The notes under the pieces are model-generated. The model was not told the origin of the DNA and ran no database searches. It saw only the letters and a list, made by a program, of their open reading frames with translations. From a virus, in the IMG/VR virus record IMGVR_UViG_3300044858_000718, positions 1 to 23,447 of that record: a stretch of DNA of 23,447 nt; one strand, written 5' to 3'. Made by a program: the position numbers and the translations under genes. Shown piece by piece: positions 1-7,400 of the stretch (positions are counted from its first letter, which is position 1; each line of letters opens with the position of its first letter).

Positions 1-342
1 GAGTTTCAATTATTAAATGCAAAACTATCTCAATTCGCAGATAACTTAGAGTTAGCAGAAGAACAGATGCTACAACTCTGGTGTTTGTATCAAGGTTATC
101 AATGGACCGGTTCTATTGAATATCCTGATTCATTTAATATTCGTGATACAGGTAATGAAATCACGAACCTTAAAATTGCAGCAGATACTAACCCAGCAGA
201 CCCACGTGTCAAAGCGGCTATCGATGTTTCAATATTAGACTGGTTAGATCTCGACGAGGATGAGCTCGCTGCGCTCGCGAACACTACAATTATGACACCT
301 GATACTATTCAAGAAACAGGTGAATTGCCAGAGGATTCATAA
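1..342 (+). CDS. Portal protein, C-terminal fragment (probable)
   Basis: The reading frame is open from base 1, so the gene starts upstream and only its last 113 residues are here; the first ATG at 67 is internal. The fragment begins with a helical, acidic segment (NAKLSQFADNLELAEEQ), continues with an aromatic stretch (LWCLYQGYQW) and ends with a Glu/Asp-rich tail. Portal proteins often end this way, with a long helix followed by a disordered acidic tail. The position directly before a scaffold and a major capsid gene fits a portal, the dodecameric ring at the head vertex through which DNA passes. No diagnostic portal motif can be checked because the core is outside the window, so the call rests on context and C-terminal character. 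A GC-rich 13-mer at 265-277 encodes LAAL. Confidence 0.6.
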   Translation, partial: EFQLLNAKLSQFADNLELAEEQMLQLWCLYQGYQWTGSIEYPDSFNIRDTGNEITNLKIAADTNPADPRVKAAIDVSILDWLDLDEDELAALANTTIMTPDTIQETGELPEDS

Positions 343-440
343 TGTAACGTTATAACATTATATGCCTACATTTAGTAGGCATATCGGCTAAATAATACTA
401 TATATAGAAGTAAAACTACTCAATTGGAGGCAAGGTAACA
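343..440 (+). other. Gap between portal and scaffold genes with a perfect hairpin
   Basis: This 98-base gap holds a 9-bp perfect inverted repeat, TATGCCTAC (361-369) and GTAGGCATA (375-383), around a 5-base loop; the flanking A360/T384 adds a tenth pair. No T run follows, so it is a poor intrinsic terminator. It may be an mRNA processing or stability element ahead of the scaffold-capsid pair. An AT-rich TATATA-containing stretch (about 395-408) could hold a -10 box, but no convincing -35 is visible. A GGAGG Shine-Dalgarno site lies just before the ATG at 441. Confidence 0.5.
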
Positions 441-1100
441 ATGACCGATAACATTGGTGATAATACAGTAATTGACACTGAAAGTCAAGAATCAGTTAAA
501 ACTTATACGCAAGCAGAGGTAGATGCGATGATGGCGAAGACGCGTTCGAGCGTCGAGCACAAGGTATCTAAAAAGTATGAAGGTCTTGGAGACCCAGATT
601 ACCTACGCAACCTAGTTCAATCTGCTGAACAGCAGAAACAAGAAGAATTAGTAAAGCGTGGAGAATTTGAAACTATCCTCAAGGAACTCGCGTCGAAGAA
701 GGATGCTGAAATTAGTAAACGCGATAGCATTATTAAAGATTATAAGGTGAATACACCACTACTCAGCGCAGCAAGCCAACTCAAGGCTGTTAACGCTGAA
801 CAAGTTAAAACTTTATTATCCAGTAATGTGCGTTTAAATGAAGATGGTGAAGTTGAAGTGATCGATTCAAAAGGATCAGTAAGATACTCAGACAACGGAA
901 GTCTATTTCAAGTACAAGATTTAGTACAAGAGTTTCTTCAAATGAATCCACACTTTGTTCAACCAACTCCAGCCACAACCAATACTAAGAGTAGCCATGC
1001 TACTGGTAAGGACACTAAACTAGATGTGACTCAATTAGATATGTCTAATCCTGATCACAGAAAATTATTCGCAGAAGCACGAGCTTCTGGTAAACTTTAA
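441..1100 (+). CDS. Capsid scaffolding protein
   Basis: A 219-residue, highly charged, largely helical protein with no Cys. Residues about 25-105 (YTQAEVDAMM, then a Lys/Glu-rich stretch with KRGEFETILKEL) should form a coiled coil. The C-terminus carries a short motif, LDVTQLDMSNPDHRKLF, of the kind found at the end of many phage scaffolds where they bind the coat protein. Scaffolds guide procapsid assembly inside the head shell and then leave or are degraded. The gene lies immediately before the major capsid gene (12-base gap), which is the usual order. GGAGG sits about 10 bases before the ATG. No protease domain is present; the protein is too short and too charged for that. Confidence 0.8.
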   Translation: MTDNIGDNTVIDTESQESVKTYTQAEVDAMMAKTRSSVEHKVSKKYEGLGDPDYLRNLVQSAEQQKQEELVKRGEFETILKELASKKDAEISKRDSIIKDYKVNTPLLSAASQLKAVNAEQVKTLLSSNVRLNEDGEVEVIDSKGSVRYSDNGSLFQVQDLVQEFLQMNPHFVQPTPATTNTKSSHATGKDTKLDVTQLDMSNPDHRKLFAEARASGKL

Positions 1101-1112
1101 ATGGAGACTTAA

Positions 1113-1946
1113 ATGTCAAATACTACTACCCTTAACAGTGAATTATTCACTAATCTTTTAGCCAGTGCTCAGTATCAGGCGTTTGAAGCGTCTATCGCTC
1201 GTCAAATCACAACTGTGTATGACGTTCCTATGAACGCAGGTAAAACAGTACAGGTTCCTGTATGGTCAGCAATCTCTGCTCAATTAATCACTGATGAATC
1301 ACAAGCATCTTTCGCTGATGCTGACACTAACAGCCAAACCATTACATTGGCAGAACACGTATCAGCACACCGCGTAACTGACATGTTACAAGGTTCAGCG
1401 GCTGGTAACGTATTAAGCCAATTAGGTGACCAAGCTGGTCGTGCAATCGCAGAATCTATTGACTCATTGGTATTCTCTAAATTCGCATCATTAACCGAAG
1501 GCGGTCCAGGTGCAGGTGCAGAATTAACTGTTGATCACATTTTGAAAGCGGCTGCTACCCTACGTTCACGTAAATTGGTAGGTCCATTCTACGCAGTGGT
1601 TAACCCATTACAAGCCTATCAACTCAAAAAAGAATTGGCTATTACTTCAGGTGCTGCAGCATTAAGCAACTTAGGTAACCAAATCTTATCACAAGGTTAT
1701 ATCGGTACAATCGCAGGCGTTCAAATCTTTGAATCTGGTTTGATTGCAATCGATGGCTCTGGTGATTCAGTTGGCGCGATCTTCTCTCCATCTGCAATTG
1801 GTATGGCTGCTCGTGGTACAATTAGTTTAGAAACACAACGTCAAGCATCTTACCGTGCAACTGACTTAGTGTTAACTGCTCAAGCAGGTGCTGGTGTATT
1901 AATGCCTACACACGGTTTGAAATTGACTGCTGACGCATCTATCTAA
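1113..1946 (+). CDS. Major capsid protein (HK97-fold type)
   Basis: A 277-residue Ala-, Ser- and Thr-rich protein, a normal size for a compact HK97-fold coat protein without a delta domain. The order scaffold, this gene, then head-completion gene supports the assignment. Residues about 30-60 (TVYDVPMNAGKTVQVPVWSA) resemble the extended N-arm/E-loop region of this class, residues about 100-160 include a long Ala-rich helix (the spine-like region), and the C-terminus is beta-rich (TDLVLTAQAGAGVLMPTHGL). Coding sequence is noticeably more regular in codon choice than its neighbours, as expected for a highly expressed gene. GGAG lies 6 bases before the ATG. The fold assignment is inferred from size, composition and context. 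Confidence 0.85.
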   Translation: MSNTTTLNSELFTNLLASAQYQAFEASIARQITTVYDVPMNAGKTVQVPVWSAISAQLITDESQASFADADTNSQTITLAEHVSAHRVTDMLQGSAAGNVLSQLGDQAGRAIAESIDSLVFSKFASLTEGGPGAGAELTVDHILKAAATLRSRKLVGPFYAVVNPLQAYQLKKELAITSGAAALSNLGNQILSQGYIGTIAGVQIFESGLIAIDGSGDSVGAIFSPSAIGMAARGTISLETQRQASYRATDLVLTAQAGAGVLMPTHGLKLTADASI

Positions 1947-1957
1947 GGTAAATTAAG

Positions 1958-2467
1958 ATGTCCTTCGTTTACGATACTGATGGTAACGTCACATCATTCG
2001 CAGAATACCAAGATGTCATTGAGACAGATACTCGGTTATTCGACGAAAACGAAGGACTCTCTGACAGTATTATAGATTCACTGCTCACCCGTGCTACTGA
2101 AAGATTATTAAGTAAATTCAGAAGTAGTCAATGGTGGAAAGATTACTACTTAAAACGTAGTACCACTCCATCGAGTAGTTTAGGTAATATACCTGAGTTA
2201 GACACTACTAAGATTATTGGTCGCCATGGTGATTTCAATGATTTATGTGTTTACGAAGCGTTATCATACTACATTCTACCGAAAGTTGCAAACTTTGGTA
2301 ATAGTGAGAACTCTGAGTTTAACAAGATTTCTTTCTATAAAATGAAAAGTGAAGAACTTTTCGGAGAATTGATTACATTTGGTGACTGGTATGACTTTGA
2401 TGGTGATGGTACAGTCCAAACCACTGAGGTTACCAGAGGCACTTATAACCTACGGAGAGTACGATGA
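1958..2467 (+). CDS. Head-completion / head-tail connector protein with EF-hand-like loop
   Basis: A 169-residue protein directly after the capsid gene, in the slot of the head-tail adaptor (gp6/gp15-like) that docks under the portal. Residues about 30-60 are helical and charged, and residues about 85-135 form a helical bundle-like stretch (LCVYEALSYYILPKV). Near the C-terminus the twelve residues DFDGDGTVQTTE match the EF-hand calcium loop pattern D-x-D-G-D-G-x-[IV]-x-x-x-E, suggesting a bound metal ion. The gene overlaps the next by the sequence ATGA, so the two are probably translationally coupled. The Shine-Dalgarno site (AAGG) is weak. Function is inferred from position; there is no decisive motif for the adaptor role. 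Confidence 0.65.
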   Translation: MSFVYDTDGNVTSFAEYQDVIETDTRLFDENEGLSDSIIDSLLTRATERLLSKFRSSQWWKDYYLKRSTTPSSSLGNIPELDTTKIIGRHGDFNDLCVYEALSYYILPKVANFGNSENSEFNKISFYKMKSEELFGELITFGDWYDFDGDGTVQTTEVTRGTYNLRRVR

Positions 2468-2856
2468 GATCTGAGATCATAGCATATCTGAAACAATTGA
2501 CGTTGAAAAACTATAAGATTGCAGAAGAACTGCCATTTGAAAGTAACGGCGTTGAATTATACCTGAAAAACGTGAAGAAAGTTTATGTGGATGCTGAACA
2601 AATCGAACAGACCGCATTTATACCAGTTCTAAACGGTTCAGATGTAGATCAGGCAGTTACTACTGTTAGAGTTTACTTCGCTACTGACGCAAAACAATTA
2701 CCTACAGATTATAACCAAGTAGTTCAGGCTATTAGATTGGCAAAAGATTCAATCTCTGGTTTCAGAGGTTTTAGAAAAGATGCTACATCTAGTACAGAAT
2801 TCGTGGATGATCTGTTAGTAACCACTGTGGAATTTACATTCCAAGAACTAATTTAA
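2464..2856 (+). CDS. Tail terminator / tail completion protein (probable)
   Basis: A 130-residue alpha/beta protein: an N-terminal helix (MRSEIIAYLKQL), several strands (VELYLKNVKKVYVD, TTVRVYFATDA), a central helix (YNQVVQAIRLAKDSI) and C-terminal strands (LLVTTVEFTFQEL). This size and strand-helix-strand order match the tail terminator class (lambda gpU-like), which caps the tail tube and joins it to the head. It lies between the connector and major tail genes, as expected. GGAG lies 7 bases before an ATG that overlaps the previous stop codon. There is no sequence signature strong enough to separate it from other small completion proteins. Confidence 0.6.
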   Translation: MRSEIIAYLKQLTLKNYKIAEELPFESNGVELYLKNVKKVYVDAEQIEQTAFIPVLNGSDVDQAVTTVRVYFATDAKQLPTDYNQVVQAIRLAKDSISGFRGFRKDATSSTEFVDDLLVTTVEFTFQELI

Positions 2857-2868
2857 AAAGGAATTATC

Positions 2869-3369
2869 ATGGCAAATTATATCAATCCAGCACCAGGAAC
2901 AACCTCACAAATTGAGTTGAAATTAGACTGCGGCATCCCATTAAATACCTTAACCATGGGTGCGAGTCCTTTAACGGTACCCTCGTTAAAGGACATTACA
3001 ATGAACGCGTCTAACGACGTATTCACTTGGTCTCAATTAGATTCTACTGCTAAAAAACAAATCGCAACTACTTCTACTAACTCATTAAGTATGAACTTAG
3101 TTGTTGACTCAGTGAGCTTCTTTGGTACTACAATTGCTTCAGTACAAACTGATACGGTTGCTGCTCAAGGTTTGTTAGGCTTATCACGTAACAAAACCTT
3201 AGTTACATTCTCTTTGAAATTCGAAGAAGGTGGTGCAACTGACAAATATATCAAAGGCCAAGGCTATATCACTGGTCTTGCACCAACAGTTTCTGCAGAC
3301 AGCCCAGTGTGGGTCACACCTATTACAATTACTGTAACTGGTGACTACACCGTTTCTGCAACTCTGTAA
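2869..3369 (+). CDS. Major tail tube protein
   Basis: A 166-residue beta-rich protein with few charged residues, preceded by a strong AAGGA site and followed directly by an intrinsic terminator. It begins MANYINPAPGTTSQIEL and has alternating polar/hydrophobic strands throughout (SLSMNLVVDSVSFFGTT; TLVTFSLKFEEG), consistent with the tail-tube fold whose hexamers stack to form the non-contractile tube. Position between the terminator-like protein and the frameshifted chaperone gene is the canonical place for this gene. The tail gene order and high-expression look of the codons support the call; the fold itself is inferred. Confidence 0.8.
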   Translation: MANYINPAPGTTSQIELKLDCGIPLNTLTMGASPLTVPSLKDITMNASNDVFTWSQLDSTAKKQIATTSTNSLSMNLVVDSVSFFGTTIASVQTDTVAAQGLLGLSRNKTLVTFSLKFEEGGATDKYIKGQGYITGLAPTVSADSPVWVTPITITVTGDYTVSATL

Positions 3370-3379
3370 TAACCTTATT

Positions 3380-3410
3380 GATGGTGGGGTAATACCCACC
3401 ATCATCTTTT
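3380..3410 (+). terminator. Intrinsic terminator after the major tail gene
   Basis: Perfect 9-bp inverted repeat GATGGTGGG (3380-3388) and CCCACCATC (3395-3403) with a 6-base loop, followed by ATCTTTT. It sits 11 bases after the TAA of the major tail gene. Placement suggests partial termination that keeps chaperone and tape measure transcripts below the level of the tail tube transcript. Confidence 0.8.
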
Positions 3411-3423
3411 AGGACTAAAAGAT
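3411..3423 (+). promoter_or_regulatory. Ribosome-binding leader, copy 1 of a repeated 13-mer
   Basis: AGGACTAAAAGAT lies one base before the ATG at 3425 and provides the AGGA Shine-Dalgarno core. The same 13 bases recur before the starts at 14981 and 20901. Confidence 0.6.
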
Positions 3424-3424
3424 C

Positions 3425-3598
3425 ATGCAGATAATTGAAGAAAAGACAGACTCTGAACTATTACAGAGTTTAACGGCTGAGTTAGCCAAATCACAGAATG
3501 AACTAAAATGCGCAACCGCAGACATCGCAAAAGTGCAAAGCAGAATAAGTTTTCTACGAATCGTAGTCAACGAACTATCGAACAGAATTGGAGTATAG
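3425..3598 (+). CDS. Small coiled-coil protein of the tail region (57 aa)
   Basis: The frame reads ATG at 3425 to TAG at 3596-3598, giving 57 residues. It fills the space between the terminator and the chaperone G gene, has a good AGGA site (in the repeated 13-mer), and its stop lies two bases before the next ATG. The sequence starts MQIIEEKTDSELLQSLTAEL and shows a heptad-like spacing of Leu/Ile over residues 12-51, so it is probably a single long helix or a coiled coil. I do not recognise a family. It could be a small tail-assembly accessory protein or a regulator; function is unknown. Confidence 0.7.
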   Translation: MQIIEEKTDSELLQSLTAELAKSQNELKCATADIAKVQSRISFLRIVVNELSNRIGV

Positions 3599-3600
3599 CA

Positions 3601-3900
3601 ATGAAACACATTTCACAATTAGCGTCAAAACCACAACTTATTGAAGTCATTTTAGATGATGAAGATGTAGTTACCGAATTCGGTGAACCATTAGCGTTTC
3701 ATACGTGGGATCGCCAACCCCTAGACTTATTCCTCAAACTTGCCAACAGAGACCAACAAGATGCAGCAGCTATGCTTAATCTAGTTCGTACTCTTATCTT
3801 AGATGAAAAGGGTAAGGAAGTCATTACTGATGAGGTAACCCTACCAACTACTGTTTTAATGAAAATCATTACTAAGGTAGTGGATTTGCTGGGAAAGTAA
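3601..3900 (+). CDS. Tail assembly chaperone G
   Basis: A 99-residue acidic protein that starts MKHISQLASKPQLIEVIL at the ATG at 3601, which has GGAG 8 bases upstream. A longer upstream extension of the frame (from 3508) is rejected because it has no Shine-Dalgarno site, runs through the small gene before it and encodes an unlikely Arg/Lys-rich leader. Proteins of this type bind the tape measure protein and hold it in a form on which the tail tube can polymerise; they are absent from the finished virion. The gene lies between the major tail and tape measure genes and ends in a slippery heptamer that yields the longer GT product. Identification rests mainly on that arrangement. Confidence 0.85.
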   Translation: MKHISQLASKPQLIEVILDDEDVVTEFGEPLAFHTWDRQPLDLFLKLANRDQQDAAAMLNLVRTLILDEKGKEVITDEVTLPTTVLMKIITKVVDLLGK

Positions 3901-4157
3901 TAGAAAGTGAGTTAGATTTCGATACGGACGGGTTCATTCAATCCGTCCTTACCATCGATAACATGGCTCACAGATATAAGATGTTACCCAGTCAAATACT
4001 TGAACTGGGCACCACATTCGATTTATATGTAATAGATGTATCTAGTAGGTATCAAACTTATCTACATGATAAAGCACATGGTAACCAGCCCAAATCAAAT
4101 ATACCATCACAGGCCGAGATGGTTGCAATGATCAAAAGAGCCAGAGGTGAAGAATGA
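3601..4157 (+). CDS. Tail assembly chaperone GT (-1 frameshift product, 185 aa)
   Basis: A fraction of ribosomes should slip back one base on G GGA AAG (3891-3897), just before the G stop codon at 3898-3900. Reading then continues from GTA at 3897 to the stop at 4155-4157, adding 86 residues to the 99 of G. The T frame is open from 3876, so the frames overlap by about 25 bases. The T portion begins VIESELDFDTDGF and includes MLPSQILELGTTFDLYVIDV. Its first internal ATG (3963) has no ribosome-binding site, which argues that T is made only by frameshifting. In lambda the same heptamer, GGGAAAG, directs G/GT frameshifting at a few percent. The T domain is expected to bind the major tail protein. 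Confidence 0.88.
3891..3897 (+). promoter_or_regulatory. -1 programmed ribosomal frameshift site (GGGAAAG)
   Basis: The heptamer is in the correct phase (CTG GGA AAG TAA read as X XXY YYZ) and immediately precedes the zero-frame stop. An RNA-compatible stem follows: GGACGGGTT (3926-3934) with AATCCGTCC (3940-3948), nine pairs including one G-U, loop CATTC. It begins 28 bases after the heptamer, which is farther than the 5-9 bases usual for a stimulator, so its role is uncertain. Confidence 0.85.
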
Positions 4158-4453
4158 TCGGTATTAAATTCAATAAAACTTCTGATGGTATTGGTATAAG
4201 GCTTACTGGTATGAATAAGATTCTGAATCAATTACCTGATGAGGCTCTTAAGAAATTCCGTGATTTGACACCAATCCGTACAGGTAATGCAAGACGCAGT
4301 ACCCGACTTCAGAATAGACGTACAATAAAGGCTGATTACCATTATGCCACAGATTTAGATGCAGGTAAATCTAAACAGGCTAGACAAGGTATGACGCGAC
4401 CATTCGCTGCGTGGTTAAAGAATAGAGCAGACACTCTTTTAAAAGGACGATGA
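4154..4453 (+). CDS. HK97 gp10-like tail protein
   Basis: A 99-residue basic protein whose ATG overlaps the GT stop (ATGA), so translation is probably coupled to GT. The core DLTPIRTGNARRSTRL, followed by YHYATDLDAGKS and MTRPFAAWLKN, matches the pattern of the HK97 gp10/minor tail family: a Pro-x-Arg-Thr-Gly-Asn turn, a Tyr-Ala ... Gly segment and a C-terminal helix. In most siphophages this gene lies between the connector and tail terminator genes; here it sits between the chaperones and the tape measure gene, which is unusual. It is likely a small protein of the tail completion or tail-tip apparatus. The family call is from motif memory and is moderate. Confidence 0.6.
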   Translation: MIGIKFNKTSDGIGIRLTGMNKILNQLPDEALKKFRDLTPIRTGNARRSTRLQNRRTIKADYHYATDLDAGKSKQARQGMTRPFAAWLKNRADTLLKGR

Positions 4454-4454
4454 T

Positions 4455-7400
4455 ATGAGTAGTACATCTTTTGACATTACCGTCAACACCCAACAAGCCA
4501 TTTCATCCATCTCGAATTTGCAAGGTAAACTCGCTGCGCTCGCGACAAGTGCAGCATTAGTTGAATTTGCAACACTGGCAGATGACATGGCTAGATTGAA
4601 AACTCAATTAACCTCAGTAACTGTAGAAGGTCAGAAAGTTAATGATTTGATGAAGTTAATGCAGAAAGGTGCACTTGAATCAGGTCAATCAGTAGAAGCC
4701 TATGCAGGAACTTATGCTACATTAGCCAATAGTACCCGTGATTTGGGTGTGACACAAAAAGAATTAGTTGGTATTACCACTACCGTAGCACGTGCTATGA
4801 CTTTAGGTGGTAAAAGTACTAATGAAACCGCTGCAGCGTTAAACCAATTAGGTCAGATGTTTGGTAAAGGTGCTGCTGATGGTGAAGATCTTAACACTGT
4901 ATTAGAAAACTCTACTATCTTAAGTCAGGCCTTACAAAAACACTACCATGCTACGGCTGGTGCGTTGAAAGTCATGGCATCTGAAGGTAAGATTACTTCT
5001 AAAGGTATTGCAGAATCTATTAAAGAAGCCAAAGGCGCAGTAGATGATGCATGGGCTAAAAGATATATAACCGTGGCTGAGAGTATGAACGTGGCTAAGA
5101 CCACTGCAATGCAATTGGCTGATAAGTTCGCAACTCAAATGGACTTAGGTCGTGCATTGGAAATCATTGTCTATAAGTTAGCCGCTACTATGGTTAATTT
5201 TAGTAATGCAATGCATACACTTGGTACTATCTTAAAGCCAATTGGTTTGGCGATAATGGTCATCTACTTTCCTTTCATGAAGTTGATTGAAGCCATTTGG
5301 GGTGGTATTACTCTATTGGCAGGTCCATTCATGGCATTTGCACGTGGACTATTAACTGCATTTGATGTCATTCATGTAGGTGTGATGACTGCCATTGCGA
5401 GTTTCGAATCATTCTCTACTACTGTACTTGGTATGTTAGAGTTAGATGGTGTTTGGGAAGCCATGCAAGGTGCATTTGTTATGGCAGTTGATGGTATGGC
5501 TAAGATACTTAGTATTTTCGGTTTTGAAATCGGTGATGTTATACTAGGTACTGAAACATGGGGCGCATACATCACTACCCTAGGTAAGAAAATAGGTGAA
5601 TTCTTAGGTATTACTACACTAATTTACGCTTTCAAAGAAGCGTGGTATAGTGTAGTTGATTTGTTTGGTGGTGATACCAAAAAGAATATTGATGAATTGA
5701 AAAAAGCCCAAGACGATTATGCCAAATCAATGGGTTTTGATACTGTTGAAGCCATGGATAAAGCATTGGCTGCTTCAGGTGAACTATCAAAAGCACAAAT
5801 GGATTTACGTGCTGCTGGTACCAAAGCCGTAGATGATATCAAAAAAGCCTACGAAGATCTACATAATTCTGCAACTAAGTCTACTGCAGCCATTGGGTTA
5901 AGTCCTGAACAACAAACCAGAATTAGTGCATCCCTAGACGTTATTAACAAATACCGTGATGCAGTACGATCATTACAAGTTGCTGCTGAAAAAGACATTG
6001 CAGCCAATGCAAATGGTAGTGAAGAGTACAAAGCACGTACACTAAAAGAACTCGCTACCGCAACTGATAACCTTAAAAAGAAAATGGAAGATGCATTGGT
6101 AGTAACTAATGCTGATGCCGAAGCCCAGATTGCAGCCACACGTGCATATGAAAGTAAAACCTTTGCGTTAACTCAATTATACGCACAACAAGACGCAATT
6201 GCAAAGTTAAATCAAGAAACTGCTAATGTAGGTGTATCTAACTTACAAAAACAATACAATGGTATTGAGAATGCGGCTAATTCAGCCTATGAAGCCCAAT
6301 TAAGAACTATTGCGGCTAATAGAGGTATTACTGTTGCACAAATACCACAAGCAGAGAAAGATACTGTACGTGCAGAAACTGTTAAACTTATCAAAGAACA
6401 GAAAGATGCACAACTTGAACTCAATAACGCACAGAACGCAGACTCATTAAGTACTCAACTACAGAAATTGAGAATTGATCAAGATGAGAAACTTCTTAAG
6501 TTAAATCAAGATGCCAATAACATTGGCTTACCAACTTTAACTAGAAGATACAAAGAGATTGAGGCTGCTGCTGAAAAGGCAGAACGTGCACAACTCAATG
6601 CGCTCGCTGCCGCTCGCGGCGTTGACGTTGGAGATTTACCTGCTGCTGACAAATCTGCAATCCATGAAGCCAATGCTGCAAGTATTGAAAAAGAAAAGAC
6701 TGCAGTAAAAGCATTACATGATGCAGAAGTTAAGAATGATATGCGTACTGCCATGTTAAAACATCAGTATGATCAGCAGGCTAGTCTTCGTAAACTTCAA
6801 GATGATATTAATAAAACCACACTATCTGAATCTGCCAAAGCATACTATGATCTTGGTGCAGCAGCAGATGAAGCAGCCAAAGCAGAAATCAGAGCAGCTG
6901 CTGAGAAAGAAGGTATTAAACCAGAAGACTTACCCATTGAACAGGTCAAAGCCTACTACGATGCAAACTTCAAAGGTATTGATGAGTTAATTGCAAAAAC
7001 ACGTGAATTACAAGCAGCCCAAGAAGCACAGATGGCTGTAGCATTTGCAACCAAAGAAAAAACCGCAGCAGCGGCTAAGTTACAGCAGATTCAAGATGAG
7101 ACTGCCAAACTCGGTATGACTGAGATTGAGAAAAAGTATTATGATATTGATGCTGCTGCAAGAGCCAGTGCTGAGTCAGAGCTCGCAGCTGTCGCTGCTC
7201 GCCAAGGTGTAGCACGTGATCAGTTAGATGCAGAGACTGTTAAAAAATACTATGAGGCTGCAACTGCTGGTACCAACCAATTAAAGGTAGCCACTGGACA
7301 AGGTTATGCTCAATCACGTACATTTGCAACGGGTTGGAAGCAGGCATTAAATAGTTATACCGAAGATGCTACCAATGCAGCCAATCAAGCCGGTCGTTTA

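Noticed and set aside
361-384. Intrinsic terminator after the portal gene
   Set aside because: The stem is perfect but followed by TCGGCTAAA, with no T run, so it is listed only as a hairpin.
3508-3600. Longer N-terminus for the chaperone G gene
   Set aside because: The extension has no ribosome-binding site, overlaps the small gene at 3425-3598 in another frame and encodes a very basic leader unlike the rest; GGAG is correctly placed for ATG 3601.
3963-4157. Separate 64-residue gene from ATG 3963
   Set aside because: There is no Shine-Dalgarno site before the ATG, and the frame continues upstream to the GGGAAAG site, so it is the T part of GT.
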